A stretch of DNA of 64,000 nt from Luteimonas terricola. Lineage in GTDB: Bacteria; Pseudomonadota; Gammaproteobacteria; Xanthomonadales; Xanthomonadaceae. Under the pieces are notes generated by a model. That model was not told where the DNA came from. It worked only from the letters and a program-made list of their open reading frames with translations, and ran no database searches. The translations under genes and the position numbers were made by a program. The stretch spans positions 124,001-188,000 of the forward strand of contig NZ_SJRX01000001.1 in the NCBI RefSeq assembly GCF_004352845.1. The letters run 5' to 3'. Below are positions 31,657 through 38,682 of this stretch, piece by piece (within the stretch, counting starts at the first letter, position 1; the number at the start of each line of letters is the position of its first letter).

Positions 31657-32181
31657 ATGCAGCCTTCCCGTTCCATGCTCCGCCCGGCCATCGCGGTCGC
31701 CCTCGTCACCGCCCTTGTCGCCACCGCCGGCTGCAGCTGGTTCCGCAAGGACAACGCGCTCTACGCGCCGGCCCCGCAGGACCGCCCGCTCGAGGTCCCG
31801 CCCGACCTCGACCGCCCCGACACCAGCTCGGCCATGGTCGTGCCCGAGTCGGGAACCACCAGCGTGACCCGTTCGACCATGGACGCGCCGACCGCGGCGC
31901 CGCAGGGTGCGGGCAGCGGCTTCAACGTGGCTGCCCCGCGCGACGAGGTCTTCCAGCGCGTGGAGCCTCTGCTGGCCGGGATCGAGGGCGTCACCGTGGT
32001 CAGCAAGGCGCAACTGCTGGGCACCTATGACGTCGACGCCGGCGACAGCAGGTTCCTGGTGCGGGTGTCGCAGTCGGGGGAGGGCACCTATGTGTCCGCG
32101 GTCGATCCGCGCGGCCTGCCCGCGACCGGCGAGGAGGCGGTGCGCGTGATCGAAGCGTTGCGGGCAGGGCTGGCGCAGTAA
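31657..32181 (+). CDS. BamC/NlpB-like lipoprotein
   Basis: A 174-residue lipoprotein with a clear signal peptide ending in the lipobox TAGC (Cys24), followed by SWFRKDNALYAPAPQDRPLEVPPDLDRPD, which recalls the BamC N-terminal tail that contacts BamD. One folded domain follows (about residues 80-174: NVAAPRDEVFQRVEPLLAGIEGVTV, TYVSAVDPRG). It is shorter than E. coli BamC (about 344), with one helix-grip domain rather than two. CAGGAG lies seven bases before the ATG. The position after dapA supports a role in outer-membrane protein assembly. Confidence 0.78.
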   Translation: MQPSRSMLRPAIAVALVTALVATAGCSWFRKDNALYAPAPQDRPLEVPPDLDRPDTSSAMVVPESGTTSVTRSTMDAPTAAPQGAGSGFNVAAPRDEVFQRVEPLLAGIEGVTVVSKAQLLGTYDVDAGDSRFLVRVSQSGEGTYVSAVDPRGLPATGEEAVRVIEALRAGLAQ

Positions 32182-32206
32182 TCCGCAGCACGGCGCAAGA
32201 CCTCGG

Positions 32207-32237
32207 GCGCGGTCCGGACACGGGCCGCGCTTTTTTT
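32207..32237 (+). terminator. intrinsic terminator after the dapA-bamC operon
   Basis: A strong GC-rich stem, GCGCGG(T)CCG pairing with CGG(G)CCGCGC around GACA, is followed directly by seven T (32231-32237). It starts 25 bases after the bamC-like stop. Confidence 0.92.
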
Positions 32238-32264
32238 GCGCGCCATTGAAAAAACTCTCGGGCG

Positions 32265-32360
32265 CCGGGTGCCAAGGCCCTTGAGTGCTCATGTCCCCCG
32301 GCGATGGCCTGCGGCCATCGCCTCCTCCTTGACTTCGCTCTCAAGGGCCTTGGCACCCGG
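32265..32360. repeat. nested stem-loop element 1 (shared core boxes, unique stems)
   Basis: Perfect 21-base arms (32265-32285 and 32340-32360) enclose CATGTCCCCCG (32290-32300), a perfect 9-bp inner hairpin (32301-32309/32313-32321, loop TGC) and CCTCCTCCTTGACTTC (32321-32336). The two boxes recur in inverted orientation in element 2, but outer arms and inner stem there have other sequences. It lies in the 505-base gene-free gap between bamC and nnrS. No protein-coding signal is seen. It may be a REP-type mobile repeat or a structured RNA. Confidence 0.75.
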
Positions 32361-32436
32361 TGCACGGCAGTACGCTGTGGCCCGGAAGCAAAAGCCGGGG
32401 ATCGTGCGTAGTCCAGCCGAAGCCGAGCCCCGTCGT

Positions 32437-32525
32437 GGCCGGGAGGCCTTCGCGGGGAAGTAAAGGAGGAGGCATCCGCCGCCAGGCGGATGCCGGGGGA
32501 CATGAGCCGCGAAGGCCTCCCGGCC
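32437..32525. repeat. nested stem-loop element 2, inverted partner of element 1
   Basis: Perfect 19-base arms (32437-32455 and 32507-32525) enclose GAAGTAAAGGAGGAGG, a perfect 10-bp inner hairpin (32471-32480/32485-32494, loop GCCA) and CGGGGGACATG. These boxes are the reverse complements of those in element 1 (15 of 16 and 11 of 11 bases). The pairing continues outwards for about 10 more positions (CCCCGTCGT with GCGGCGGGG) using two G-T positions, which would be G-U pairs in RNA. Outer and inner stem sequences are unrelated to element 1. The remaining gap sequence shows nothing else except the FNR-like box. Confidence 0.75.
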
Positions 32526-32643
32526 GCGGCGGGGCCCTCCAGGTCACGGCCAAGCCTAGCGAAGTATCAGACACTCCTCGTCGAAACCGTTTCGCCGAAA
32601 CTGGGAGAAGAACCTTTTTCCACAGCCCGCATGCACCATCGCA

Positions 32644-32657
32644 ATGACCTGGATCAA
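32644..32657. promoter_or_regulatory. FNR/Anr-like box upstream of nnrS
   Basis: ATGAC-CTGG-ATCAA matches TTGAT-N4-ATCAA at 8 of 10 positions. Its centre is 37 bases before the nnrS ATG (32688), so a class II promoter would start transcription almost at the start codon; the spacing is therefore unusual. NnrS genes are commonly under FNR/DNR-type control. Confidence 0.45.
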
Positions 32658-32687
32658 GGCCGTTTCGCCCCCGGAACATCCACACTG

Positions 32688-33920
32688 ATGCCCATGGACA
32701 CACGACCCGACGCCCGCCTTTCGCCGCGGCTGCTCGCCGCCGCTCCCCATCGCCTCATGTTCTTCGTCGGCGCCGGCAACGTGCTGCTGGCGATGGCGTG
32801 GTGGACGGCGTGGCTGGTGGCTGCGCGCTGGCCGGGGCTGCTGCGGATGCCGCAGCCCGATCCCTATGCCGGCTGGTTGCACGCCATCGTCATGCAGTAC
32901 CAGATGCTGCCGAGCTTCATCTTCGGCTTCCTGCTGACGACCTTCCCGAAGTGGATGGGGCTGCCCGATGCGGCCCGCTGGCACTACGTGCCGGTGGGTG
33001 CCGGCATGTTCGGCGGCCAGCTGGCGGTCCTGCTGGGCGCGCTCGGTGCTCCCGCGGGTATCGAGGTCGGCGTGGCGATGACGCTCGCGGGCTGGGCGGC
33101 GGGTCTGTGTTTCCTCGGCGACCTGGTGCTGCGTGACCGCAACCGCAGCTGGCATGCGCGTTCGTGCTTTGCCGCCCTGGTGCTGGGCTGGCTGGGGCTG
33201 GCCGCGTTCGGAGGGGGCCTGCTGTCCGGCGCCCCGCAGTGGATCTTCGCCAGCATCAAGATCGGCACCTTCGGACTGCTGCTGCCGGTCTACCTGACGG
33301 TGGCGCACCGCATGTTTCCTTTTTTCGCCGGCAATGTGGTGCCCGGCTACAAATCCTGGCGGCCGATGTGGCTGCTGGCGGCGTTCTGGGGGTTCTGTCT
33401 GCTGCACCTGGGCCTGGAGATGGTGCACGCCTATGCCTGGCTGTGGCTGGCCGACCTGCCGCTGCTGGCGCTGTCACTGCTGGCACTGTGGCGCTGGTGG
33501 CCGCGTGGCCCCAAGCCCGGGATCCTGGCGGTGCTGTTCCTCGGCCTGGCCTGGCTGCCGGTGACCTTCGCGCTGTATGCCGTGCAGAGCCTGGTGTACT
33601 TCGCGGGCGACGGTTTCATCCTGGGTCGCGCGCCGGCGCACGCGCTGTTCGTGGGTTTCTTCGGCAGCCTCCTTGTGGCCATGGTGACCCGCGTGAGCCA
33701 GGGCCATTCGGGGCGGAAGATCGAGATGCCGGGCGTGGCGTGGTTTGCTTTCGCGGCGATCCAGCTGGTCACGGTCGCGCGCATCCTGGCCGACATCTCG
33801 GCCGACGCCGGCGCCTGGTGGGCCGTGGCCTCGGCAGGCTGGCTGGTGGCGCTGGGACCCTGGGTGCTCCGGCTCGGCAGGATCTACCTGTCGCCGCGCC
33901 AGGACGGGCGTCCGGGGTGA
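32688..33920 (+). CDS. nnrS: NnrS family haem-copper membrane protein
   Basis: A 410-residue protein with about 12 membrane segments. PHRLMFFVGAGNVLLAMAWW near residue 25, AIVMQYQMLPSFIFGFLLTTFPKWMG and LLPVYLTVAHRMFPFFAGNVVPGYKSWRP are characteristic NnrS blocks, with conserved His residues for haem/copper. NnrS relieves nitrosative stress and accompanies nitrite/nitric oxide metabolism. ATG 32688 has GGAA 11 bases upstream; ATG 32694 is possible. It is followed by a SirB2-like gene and azurin, then cbb3 oxidase, so the block concerns low-oxygen respiration. Confidence 0.88.
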   Translation: MPMDTRPDARLSPRLLAAAPHRLMFFVGAGNVLLAMAWWTAWLVAARWPGLLRMPQPDPYAGWLHAIVMQYQMLPSFIFGFLLTTFPKWMGLPDAARWHYVPVGAGMFGGQLAVLLGALGAPAGIEVGVAMTLAGWAAGLCFLGDLVLRDRNRSWHARSCFAALVLGWLGLAAFGGGLLSGAPQWIFASIKIGTFGLLLPVYLTVAHRMFPFFAGNVVPGYKSWRPMWLLAAFWGFCLLHLGLEMVHAYAWLWLADLPLLALSLLALWRWWPRGPKPGILAVLFLGLAWLPVTFALYAVQSLVYFAGDGFILGRAPAHALFVGFFGSLLVAMVTRVSQGHSGRKIEMPGVAWFAFAAIQLVTVARILADISADAGAWWAVASAGWLVALGPWVLRLGRIYLSPRQDGRPG

Positions 33921-33924
33921 GCCG

Positions 33925-34332
33925 ATGATCGAGTTCTATCCGCAGATCAAGTGGGTGCACGTGGCCACGGTGCTCGCCAGCGGGCTGGTGTTCGCGCTCC
34001 GCGGGCTGCTGGTCCAGGCGGGACGGCAGCGCTGGGCGATGGCGGCGCCGGTGCGCCACCTGAGCTATGCCATCGACACCACGCTGCTCACGGCTGCACT
34101 CATGCTGCTCACCATCCTGCCCGGCGCCATGTTCGCCAACGGCTGGCTGACCGCGAAACTCGTGCTGCTGGTGGTCTACGTGGGCCTTGGCACGTTCGCC
34201 CTCAGGCGCGGCCGGACGGCGCGCGTGCGCACCGCGTGCTACCTCGCCGCGTTGACCGTCTTCGGATTCATGTACACCATCGCCCGGACCCATCATCCCG
34301 GCGGTATGTTCTGGCTGCTGACCGCCGCTTGA
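33925..34332 (+). CDS. SirB2 family membrane protein
   Basis: A 135-residue protein with four membrane helices: YPQIKWVHVATVLASGLVFALRGLL, LSYAIDTTLLTAALMLLTILP, WLTAKLVLLVVYVGLGTFALRRG and CYLAALTVFGFMYTIARTHHP. This is the SirB2 pattern (K..H....S...F..RG; hh.iDt.LL.a...L; W...Kl..l..Y...g). Family members are often linked with nitrosative or electron-transport genes; the biochemical role is not known. It begins four bases after the nnrS stop. Confidence 0.85.
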   Translation: MIEFYPQIKWVHVATVLASGLVFALRGLLVQAGRQRWAMAAPVRHLSYAIDTTLLTAALMLLTILPGAMFANGWLTAKLVLLVVYVGLGTFALRRGRTARVRTACYLAALTVFGFMYTIARTHHPGGMFWLLTAA

Positions 34333-34429
34333 CCCACGTCATGGTCGCGGGCGTCCCATCGCCGGATACTGCATGCATGCACCGGCCCACGGTGCCGACG
34401 CACCCGATCAAGCCCCCAAGGAGATCCAC

Positions 34430-34885
34430 ATGAAGCGTTTTGTCATCGCCACCCTCGGCCTCGGCCTGCTCGCCTTCGGCGGTGCCGCCGCGGCATCCAA
34501 CTGCACGATCAAGCTCAGCGGCGACGACCGCATGCAGTTCGACCAGAAGGAGGTCACCGTTTCGGCGTCCTGCAAGACGATCAACATCGAACTGGCGCAC
34601 ACCGGCCAGCTGCCCGCGGTCGCGATGGGACACAACGTTGTCGTTTCCGCAACGGCCGACGTGTCGGCGATCAACAGCGCCGGCGCCAAGGCCGGCGCCG
34701 CAGCCGGCTACCTGCCCAAGGACGAGCCCAAAGTGCTTGCCGCCACCGACATGATCGGCGGCGGCGAGAGCACCAGGGCCACGTTCAACGGCAGCAAACT
34801 CAAGGCCGGCGGCGACTACACCTTCTTCTGTTCCTTCCCCGGCCACGCCGCGCTGATGAAGGGCAAGCTGGTGGTCGCTCCATAA
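34430..34885 (+). CDS. azu: azurin, periplasmic blue copper protein
   Basis: A 151-residue precursor with a signal peptide cut near Ala22 (GGAAAAS). The copper ligands are readable: His68 (AMGHN), Cys134, His139 and Met143 (FFCSFPGHAALMKG), and Cys25/Cys48 should form the azurin disulfide. It shuttles electrons in the periplasm, typically to nitrite reductase or a terminal oxidase; the adjacent cbb3 operon is a likely partner. AAGGAG lies seven bases before the ATG and a terminator follows the gene. Confidence 0.95.
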   Translation: MKRFVIATLGLGLLAFGGAAAASNCTIKLSGDDRMQFDQKEVTVSASCKTINIELAHTGQLPAVAMGHNVVVSATADVSAINSAGAKAGAAAGYLPKDEPKVLAATDMIGGGESTRATFNGSKLKAGGDYTFFCSFPGHAALMKGKLVVAP

Positions 34886-34936
34886 GCAAAACCGTGCGTC
34901 GCGGCGACCCTGCCGCGACGCCTGCTGTCCAACGAG

Positions 34937-34960
34937 GGGCGCGCTCCGGCGCGCCCTTTT
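34937..34960 (+). terminator. intrinsic terminator after azurin
   Basis: GGGCGCGC and GCGCGCCC form a perfect 8-bp stem around TCCG, followed by TTTT. It lies 50 bases after the azurin stop and separates azurin from the cco operon. Confidence 0.88.
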
Positions 34961-34975
34961 CGCGGTCGCGCGGCC

Positions 34976-34981
34976 TATAAT
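34976..34981 (+). promoter_or_regulatory. perfect TATAAT -10 hexamer between azurin and ccoN
   Basis: TATAAT followed by GTG lies 16 bases after the azurin terminator. No good -35 is visible. Transcription would start near 34988, giving a 150-base leader before ccoN or a separate small RNA. The FNR-like box lies between this site and ccoN, so there may be two promoters for the oxidase operon. Confidence 0.45.
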
Positions 34982-35069
34982 GTGCTGATGCAGCATCCGC
35001 CGACCGCCACGTGAGTGGCTCGGCCCATGCCTGGCAGCACTGCAGTGCCCGGGGAACCCGACGCGCACA

Positions 35070-35083
35070 TTGACCGCGATCAA
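35070..35083. promoter_or_regulatory. FNR/Anr-like box for the cco operon
   Basis: TTGAC-CGCG-ATCAA matches TTGAT-N4-ATCAA at 9 of 10 positions. Its centre (35076.5) is 41.5 bases before about 35118, and a CAGAAT at 35105-35110 would be the matching -10, which is exactly class II FNR geometry. The ccoN ATG follows at 35136. This predicts induction of the cbb3 oxidase at low oxygen. Confidence 0.78.
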
Positions 35084-35135
35084 GCCCGGGTTGCATGCCG
35101 CGCCCAGAATACACAACAAGCAAGGTCTCCCCTCC

Positions 35136-36638
35136 ATGTCATCGACCCCCGCCGCCGTTTCGGCCACGGCCGCAAGCGGCCAAGACGCAGCCAGGTCCGG
35201 CTACTACAACGACAAGGTGGTGCGTCAGTTCACGATCGCGACCGTGATCTGGGGCATCGTCGGCATGGCCGTCGGCGTGTTCATCGCCGCACAGCTCTAC
35301 TGGCCGACCATCGCCGAAGGCATCCCGTGGCTGAGCTACGGCCGCCTGCGTCCGCTGCACACCAACGGCGTGATCTTCGCCTTCGGCGTCTGCGCGCTGT
35401 TCGCGACCAGCCTGCACGTGGTCCAGCGCACCTGCCATGTCCGCCTCATCTCCGACAGGCTGGCGTCATTCGTATTCTGGGGCTGGCAGGCAGTGCTTGT
35501 GGCGGCGGTCATCACGCTTCCGATGGGCATGAGCCAGAGCAAGGAATACGCCGAGCTTGAATGGCCGATCGACTGGCTGATCGCCGTGGTCTGGATCGCG
35601 TATGCGGTGCTGTTCTTCGGCACGATCGCCAAGCGACGCGTGCAGCACATCTATGTCGCCAACTGGTTCTTCGGCGCCTACATCATCACCATCGCCCTGC
35701 TGCACATCGTCAACAACATCGCGATCCCCTCTGGCTGGACCAAGTCCTACCCGGTCTACAGCGGCGCGGTCGATGCCATGGTGCAGTGGTGGTACGGCCA
35801 CAACGCGGTCGGCTTCCTGCTGACCACCGGCTTCCTCGGCATGATGTATTACTTCGTGCCCAAGCAGGCCGGGCGCCCGATCTATTCCTATCGCCTGTCG
35901 ATCGTCCACTTCTGGGCGCTGATCGCGGTCTACATGTGGGCCGGCCCGCACCACCTGCACTACACCGCCCTGCCCGACTGGGTGCAGTCGGTAGGGATGG
36001 TGTTCTCGCTGATCCTGCTGGCGCCCAGCTGGGGCGGCGCGATCAACGGAATCATGACCCTGTCGGGTGTCTGGTACAAACTGCGCACCGACCCGATCCT
36101 GAAGTTCCTGATCGTCGCGCTGTCGTTCTACATGATCGCCACCTTCGAAGGGCCGATGATGTCGATCAAGACGGTCAACTCGCTGTCGCACTACACCGAC
36201 TGGACCATCGGCCACGTGCACGCCGGTGCCCTGGGCTGGGTGGCCATGATCACCATCGGCTCGATCTATTCGCTGATGCCGCGCGTGCTCGGCCTCAAGG
36301 AGATGTATTCGATCAAGTGGATCGACGTGCACTTCTGGCTGCACACCATCGGCGTGGTGTTCTACATCGTCGCGATGTGGATCGCCGGCGTGATGCAGGG
36401 CCTGATGTGGCGCGCGACCAACGCCGACGGCACGCTGACCTACAGCTTCGTCGAGTCCCTCAACGCGACCTATCCCTACTACCTCGTGCGCCTCGGCGGC
36501 GGCGTGCTGATCCTTGTCGGCATGTTCCTGATGGCCGCCAACACCTGGAAGACATTCCAGATGGCCAGGAATCCGGCCCCGCAGCCGCTGCTGCCGCCCG
36601 ACCCGTCCGACGCCCGCGTTCCAGTCCAGGCAGCCTGA
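35136..36638 (+). CDS. ccoN: cbb3-type cytochrome c oxidase subunit I
   Basis: A 500-residue catalytic subunit with about 12 membrane helices. [15 protein letters not shown] holds a low-spin haem His, [26 protein letters not shown] includes the Cu-B His and the Tyr-containing helix, [14 protein letters not shown] carries the HH pair, and [16 protein letters not shown] the last haem ligands. It reduces oxygen with high affinity and pumps protons. It leads ccoNOQP; ATG 35136 has AAGG about 10 bases upstream. It is preceded by the FNR-like box. Confidence 0.97.
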   Translation: MSSTPAAVSATAASGQDAARSGYYNDKVVRQFTIATVIWGIVGMAVGVFIAAQLYWPTIAEGIPWLSYGRLRPLHTNGVIFAFGVCALFATSLHVVQRTCHVRLISDRLASFVFWGWQAVLVAAVITLPMGMSQSKEYAELEWPIDWLIAVVWIAYAVLFFGTIAKRRVQHIYVANWFFGAYIITIALLHIVNNIAIPSGWTKSYPVYSGAVDAMVQWWYGHNAVGFLLTTGFLGMMYYFVPKQAGRPIYSYRLSIVHFWALIAVYMWAGPHHLHYTALPDWVQSVGMVFSLILLAPSWGGAINGIMTLSGVWYKLRTDPILKFLIVALSFYMIATFEGPMMSIKTVNSLSHYTDWTIGHVHAGALGWVAMITIGSIYSLMPRVLGLKEMYSIKWIDVHFWLHTIGVVFYIVAMWIAGVMQGLMWRATNADGTLTYSFVESLNATYPYYLVRLGGGVLILVGMFLMAANTWKTFQMARNPAPQPLLPPDPSDARVPVQAA

Positions 36639-36639
36639 C

Positions 36640-37314
36640 ATGAGCGAACAGAACAAGATCCCCCCGCCGCCCAACGCGCACGAGAAGATCGAGAAGAACG
36701 TCGGCCTGCTGATCGGCCTGGTGGCGATCGCCGTGTCCTTCGGCGGGCTGGCCGAGATCGTGCCCCTGATGTACCAGGCCGAGGCGATCGAGCCCCTGCC
36801 CGGCGTCGAGCCCTATCCGGCGCTCGAACTCGCAGGCCGCGACATCTACGTGCGCGAGGGCTGCGCCAACTGCCATACGCAGATGATCCGCACCCTGCGC
36901 TTCGAATCCGAGCGCTACGGCCATTACTCGCTGGCCGGCGAGTCGGTCTACGATCGCCCGCACCTGTGGGGCTCCAAGCGCACCGGGCCGGACCTTGCGC
37001 GCGTGGGCGGCCGCTACTCCGACGACTGGCATCGCGTGCACCTGATCGACCCGCGTGCAGTCGTGCCGGAATCGAACATGCCCTCCTTCCCATGGCTCGC
37101 GGACACGCCGGTCGACGGCCGGGCGGTCAGCCGCAACATGCGGCAGCTGCAGCGGCTTGGCGATCCCTACTCCGACGAAGAGATCGCCGATGCCGCCGGG
37201 GTCGTTGCCGGCAGGACCGAGCTCGACGCGGTGGTGGCCTATCTGCAGGGCCTGGGCCTGCACGCGCCGACGGTCGGCGCCGCCGCCACGACATCCATGG
37301 AGGCCGCGCAATGA
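36640..37314 (+). CDS. ccoO: cbb3-type cytochrome c oxidase subunit II (mono-haem)
   Basis: A 224-residue membrane-anchored c-type cytochrome. One N-terminal helix (residues 20-44) precedes [27 protein letters not shown], with the haem c motif C75-A-N-C78-H79. [39 protein letters not shown] is the family-specific block, and NMPSFPWL supplies the axial Met. It passes electrons from CcoP to CcoN. It starts one base after the ccoN stop. Confidence 0.97.
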   Translation: MSEQNKIPPPPNAHEKIEKNVGLLIGLVAIAVSFGGLAEIVPLMYQAEAIEPLPGVEPYPALELAGRDIYVREGCANCHTQMIRTLRFESERYGHYSLAGESVYDRPHLWGSKRTGPDLARVGGRYSDDWHRVHLIDPRAVVPESNMPSFPWLADTPVDGRAVSRNMRQLQRLGDPYSDEEIADAAGVVAGRTELDAVVAYLQGLGLHAPTVGAAATTSMEAAQ

Positions 37315-37454
37315 TGGGCGGGATCATCGCCGTCGCCCTGCTGCTGCTGTTCGTGGGCGGCTGGATCTGGATCTGGCGGCCCATGCACAAGGCCGAGTTC
37401 GACGCAGCCGCGCAGCTGCCCCTTGAGGACGATTCCGAGGAGCCCCGGGAATGA
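37311..37454 (+). CDS. ccoQ: cbb3-type oxidase small subunit CcoQ
   Basis: A 47-residue single-helix protein: [40 protein letters not shown]. The helix followed by W.P..k..F..AA.LPl..D is the CcoQ hallmark. It stabilises the oxidase complex. The first of two consecutive ATG codons overlaps the ccoO stop (ATGA), and its own stop overlaps ccoP. Confidence 0.95.
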   Translation: MMGGIIAVALLLLFVGGWIWIWRPMHKAEFDAAAQLPLEDDSEEPRE

Positions 37455-38386
37455 CCACCGGCTGGAGCATTTACGTCATCGTGCTGGTGTTGCTGAACAT
37501 CGCGGGCCTCTGGGCCCTGCTGGCGTGGACCGCCCGGCGCCGCCCGGGCGATCCCAAGCCCGACGACACCAGCCACGTCTGGGACGGCGACATCACCGAG
37601 TACAACAAGCCGCTGCCGCGCTGGTGGATCATCGGCTTCTACCTGACCATGGTGTACGCCGTCGGCTACCTGATCTGGTATCCGGGCCTGGGCAACTTCA
37701 AGGGCATCAGCGGCTGGACCTCGGCCGGCGAACACGACGCCGACAAGGTCCGGCAGGACGCCATCCTGGCCGAGACCTTCCGTCCCTATGACGGCCAGCC
37801 GATCTCGGCGCTTGCGGGCGATCCGCGCGCGCTCGAGCTCGGGCGCGCGATCTTCGCCAATACCTGCGCGACCTGCCATGGATCCTCCGCGCAGGGCGCG
37901 GTGGGCTACCCCAACCTGACCGACGACATCTGGCACTGGGGCGGCTCCGAGGAGCGCATCCTCGAAAGCGTCCTCGATGGCCGCCAGGGCGTGATGCCGG
38001 AATGGGGCACGGTCCTCACCGGCATGGGCGGCGAGAACGCCGTGCTCTCGGTCGCCACCTACACGCGCTCGCTTGCCGGCGAGGTGCCCGCGAACGACTA
38101 CTTCGCCGCCCAGGGCAAGGGCCTGTACGAAGGCGTCTGCGTGGCCTGCCACGGCATCGACGGCACGGGCAACCAGGACCTCGGCGCGCCCGACCTGACC
38201 GACGACTACGCCATGTACGGCAACTCCGTCGAGTCGATCATGGAGACCATCAACAAGGGCCGCCACGGCGTCATGCCGGCGCACCGCGACCTGCTTGGCG
38301 AGACCCGGTCCCGGCTGGTGGCGTCCTATGTCTGGTCGCTGTCCCGGGCTGAGGGCGACCAGGCGCAGAGCGCGGACGCCCAGTGA
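37451..38386 (+). CDS. ccoP: cbb3-type oxidase di-haem subunit III
   Basis: A 311-residue protein with two N-terminal membrane helices (residues 5-27 and 57-80), the H.WDGDITEYNKPLPRWW linker between them, and two cytochrome c domains. Haem sites are C139-A-T-C142-H143 and C230-V-A-C233-H234. It takes electrons from soluble cytochrome c or azurin and passes them to CcoO. ATG overlaps the ccoQ stop (ATGA). Length is normal for the family. Confidence 0.97.
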   Translation: MTTGWSIYVIVLVLLNIAGLWALLAWTARRRPGDPKPDDTSHVWDGDITEYNKPLPRWWIIGFYLTMVYAVGYLIWYPGLGNFKGISGWTSAGEHDADKVRQDAILAETFRPYDGQPISALAGDPRALELGRAIFANTCATCHGSSAQGAVGYPNLTDDIWHWGGSEERILESVLDGRQGVMPEWGTVLTGMGGENAVLSVATYTRSLAGEVPANDYFAAQGKGLYEGVCVACHGIDGTGNQDLGAPDLTDDYAMYGNSVESIMETINKGRHGVMPAHRDLLGETRSRLVASYVWSLSRAEGDQAQSADAQ

Positions 38387-38682
38387 GCCACGTCCCGGGC
38401 CCCGGCTTCGACCACCCGCCGCGCCCCATGGCGCAGCGGGTCGGTGCCATCCTGTGGCCGAGCTTCTTCGCCGCCGCTGTCGCGACGATGGTGTTCTCGG
38501 CCTTCGTCGACCCGCTGATGCTGCGCGACATCACCTTCCCCGACGTCGAGATCAGCCGCAGCCTCGGCTATTCGATCGCCTTCTTCATGTTCTGGGTCGC
38601 CACCGCGGCCTCGAGCCTTTTCACATGGATCCTGCTGCGCCCGGCAAGCCGGTTCAACAAGGCGCTTCCCCCCGACAGATGA
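38383..38682 (+). CDS. small membrane protein between ccoP and ccoG, unknown
   Basis: A 99-residue protein with two membrane helices (about 22-42 and 62-84) and a short basic C-terminus. GTG 38383 overlaps the ccoP stop and its stop overlaps ccoG, so it is part of the operon. The position suggests an oxidase assembly or stabilising role. I recognise no family; similar small genes appear here in Xanthomonads. Confidence 0.7.
   Translation: MSHVPGPGFDHPPRPMAQRVGAILWPSFFAAAVATMVFSAFVDPLMLRDITFPDVEISRSLGYSIAFFMFWVATAASSLFTWILLRPASRFNKALPPDR

Noticed and set aside
32360-32703. Short frames on both strands across the two stem-loop elements
   Set aside because: They follow the inverted repeats, lack ribosome sites and have no protein-like composition; the DNA structure explains the sequence better.
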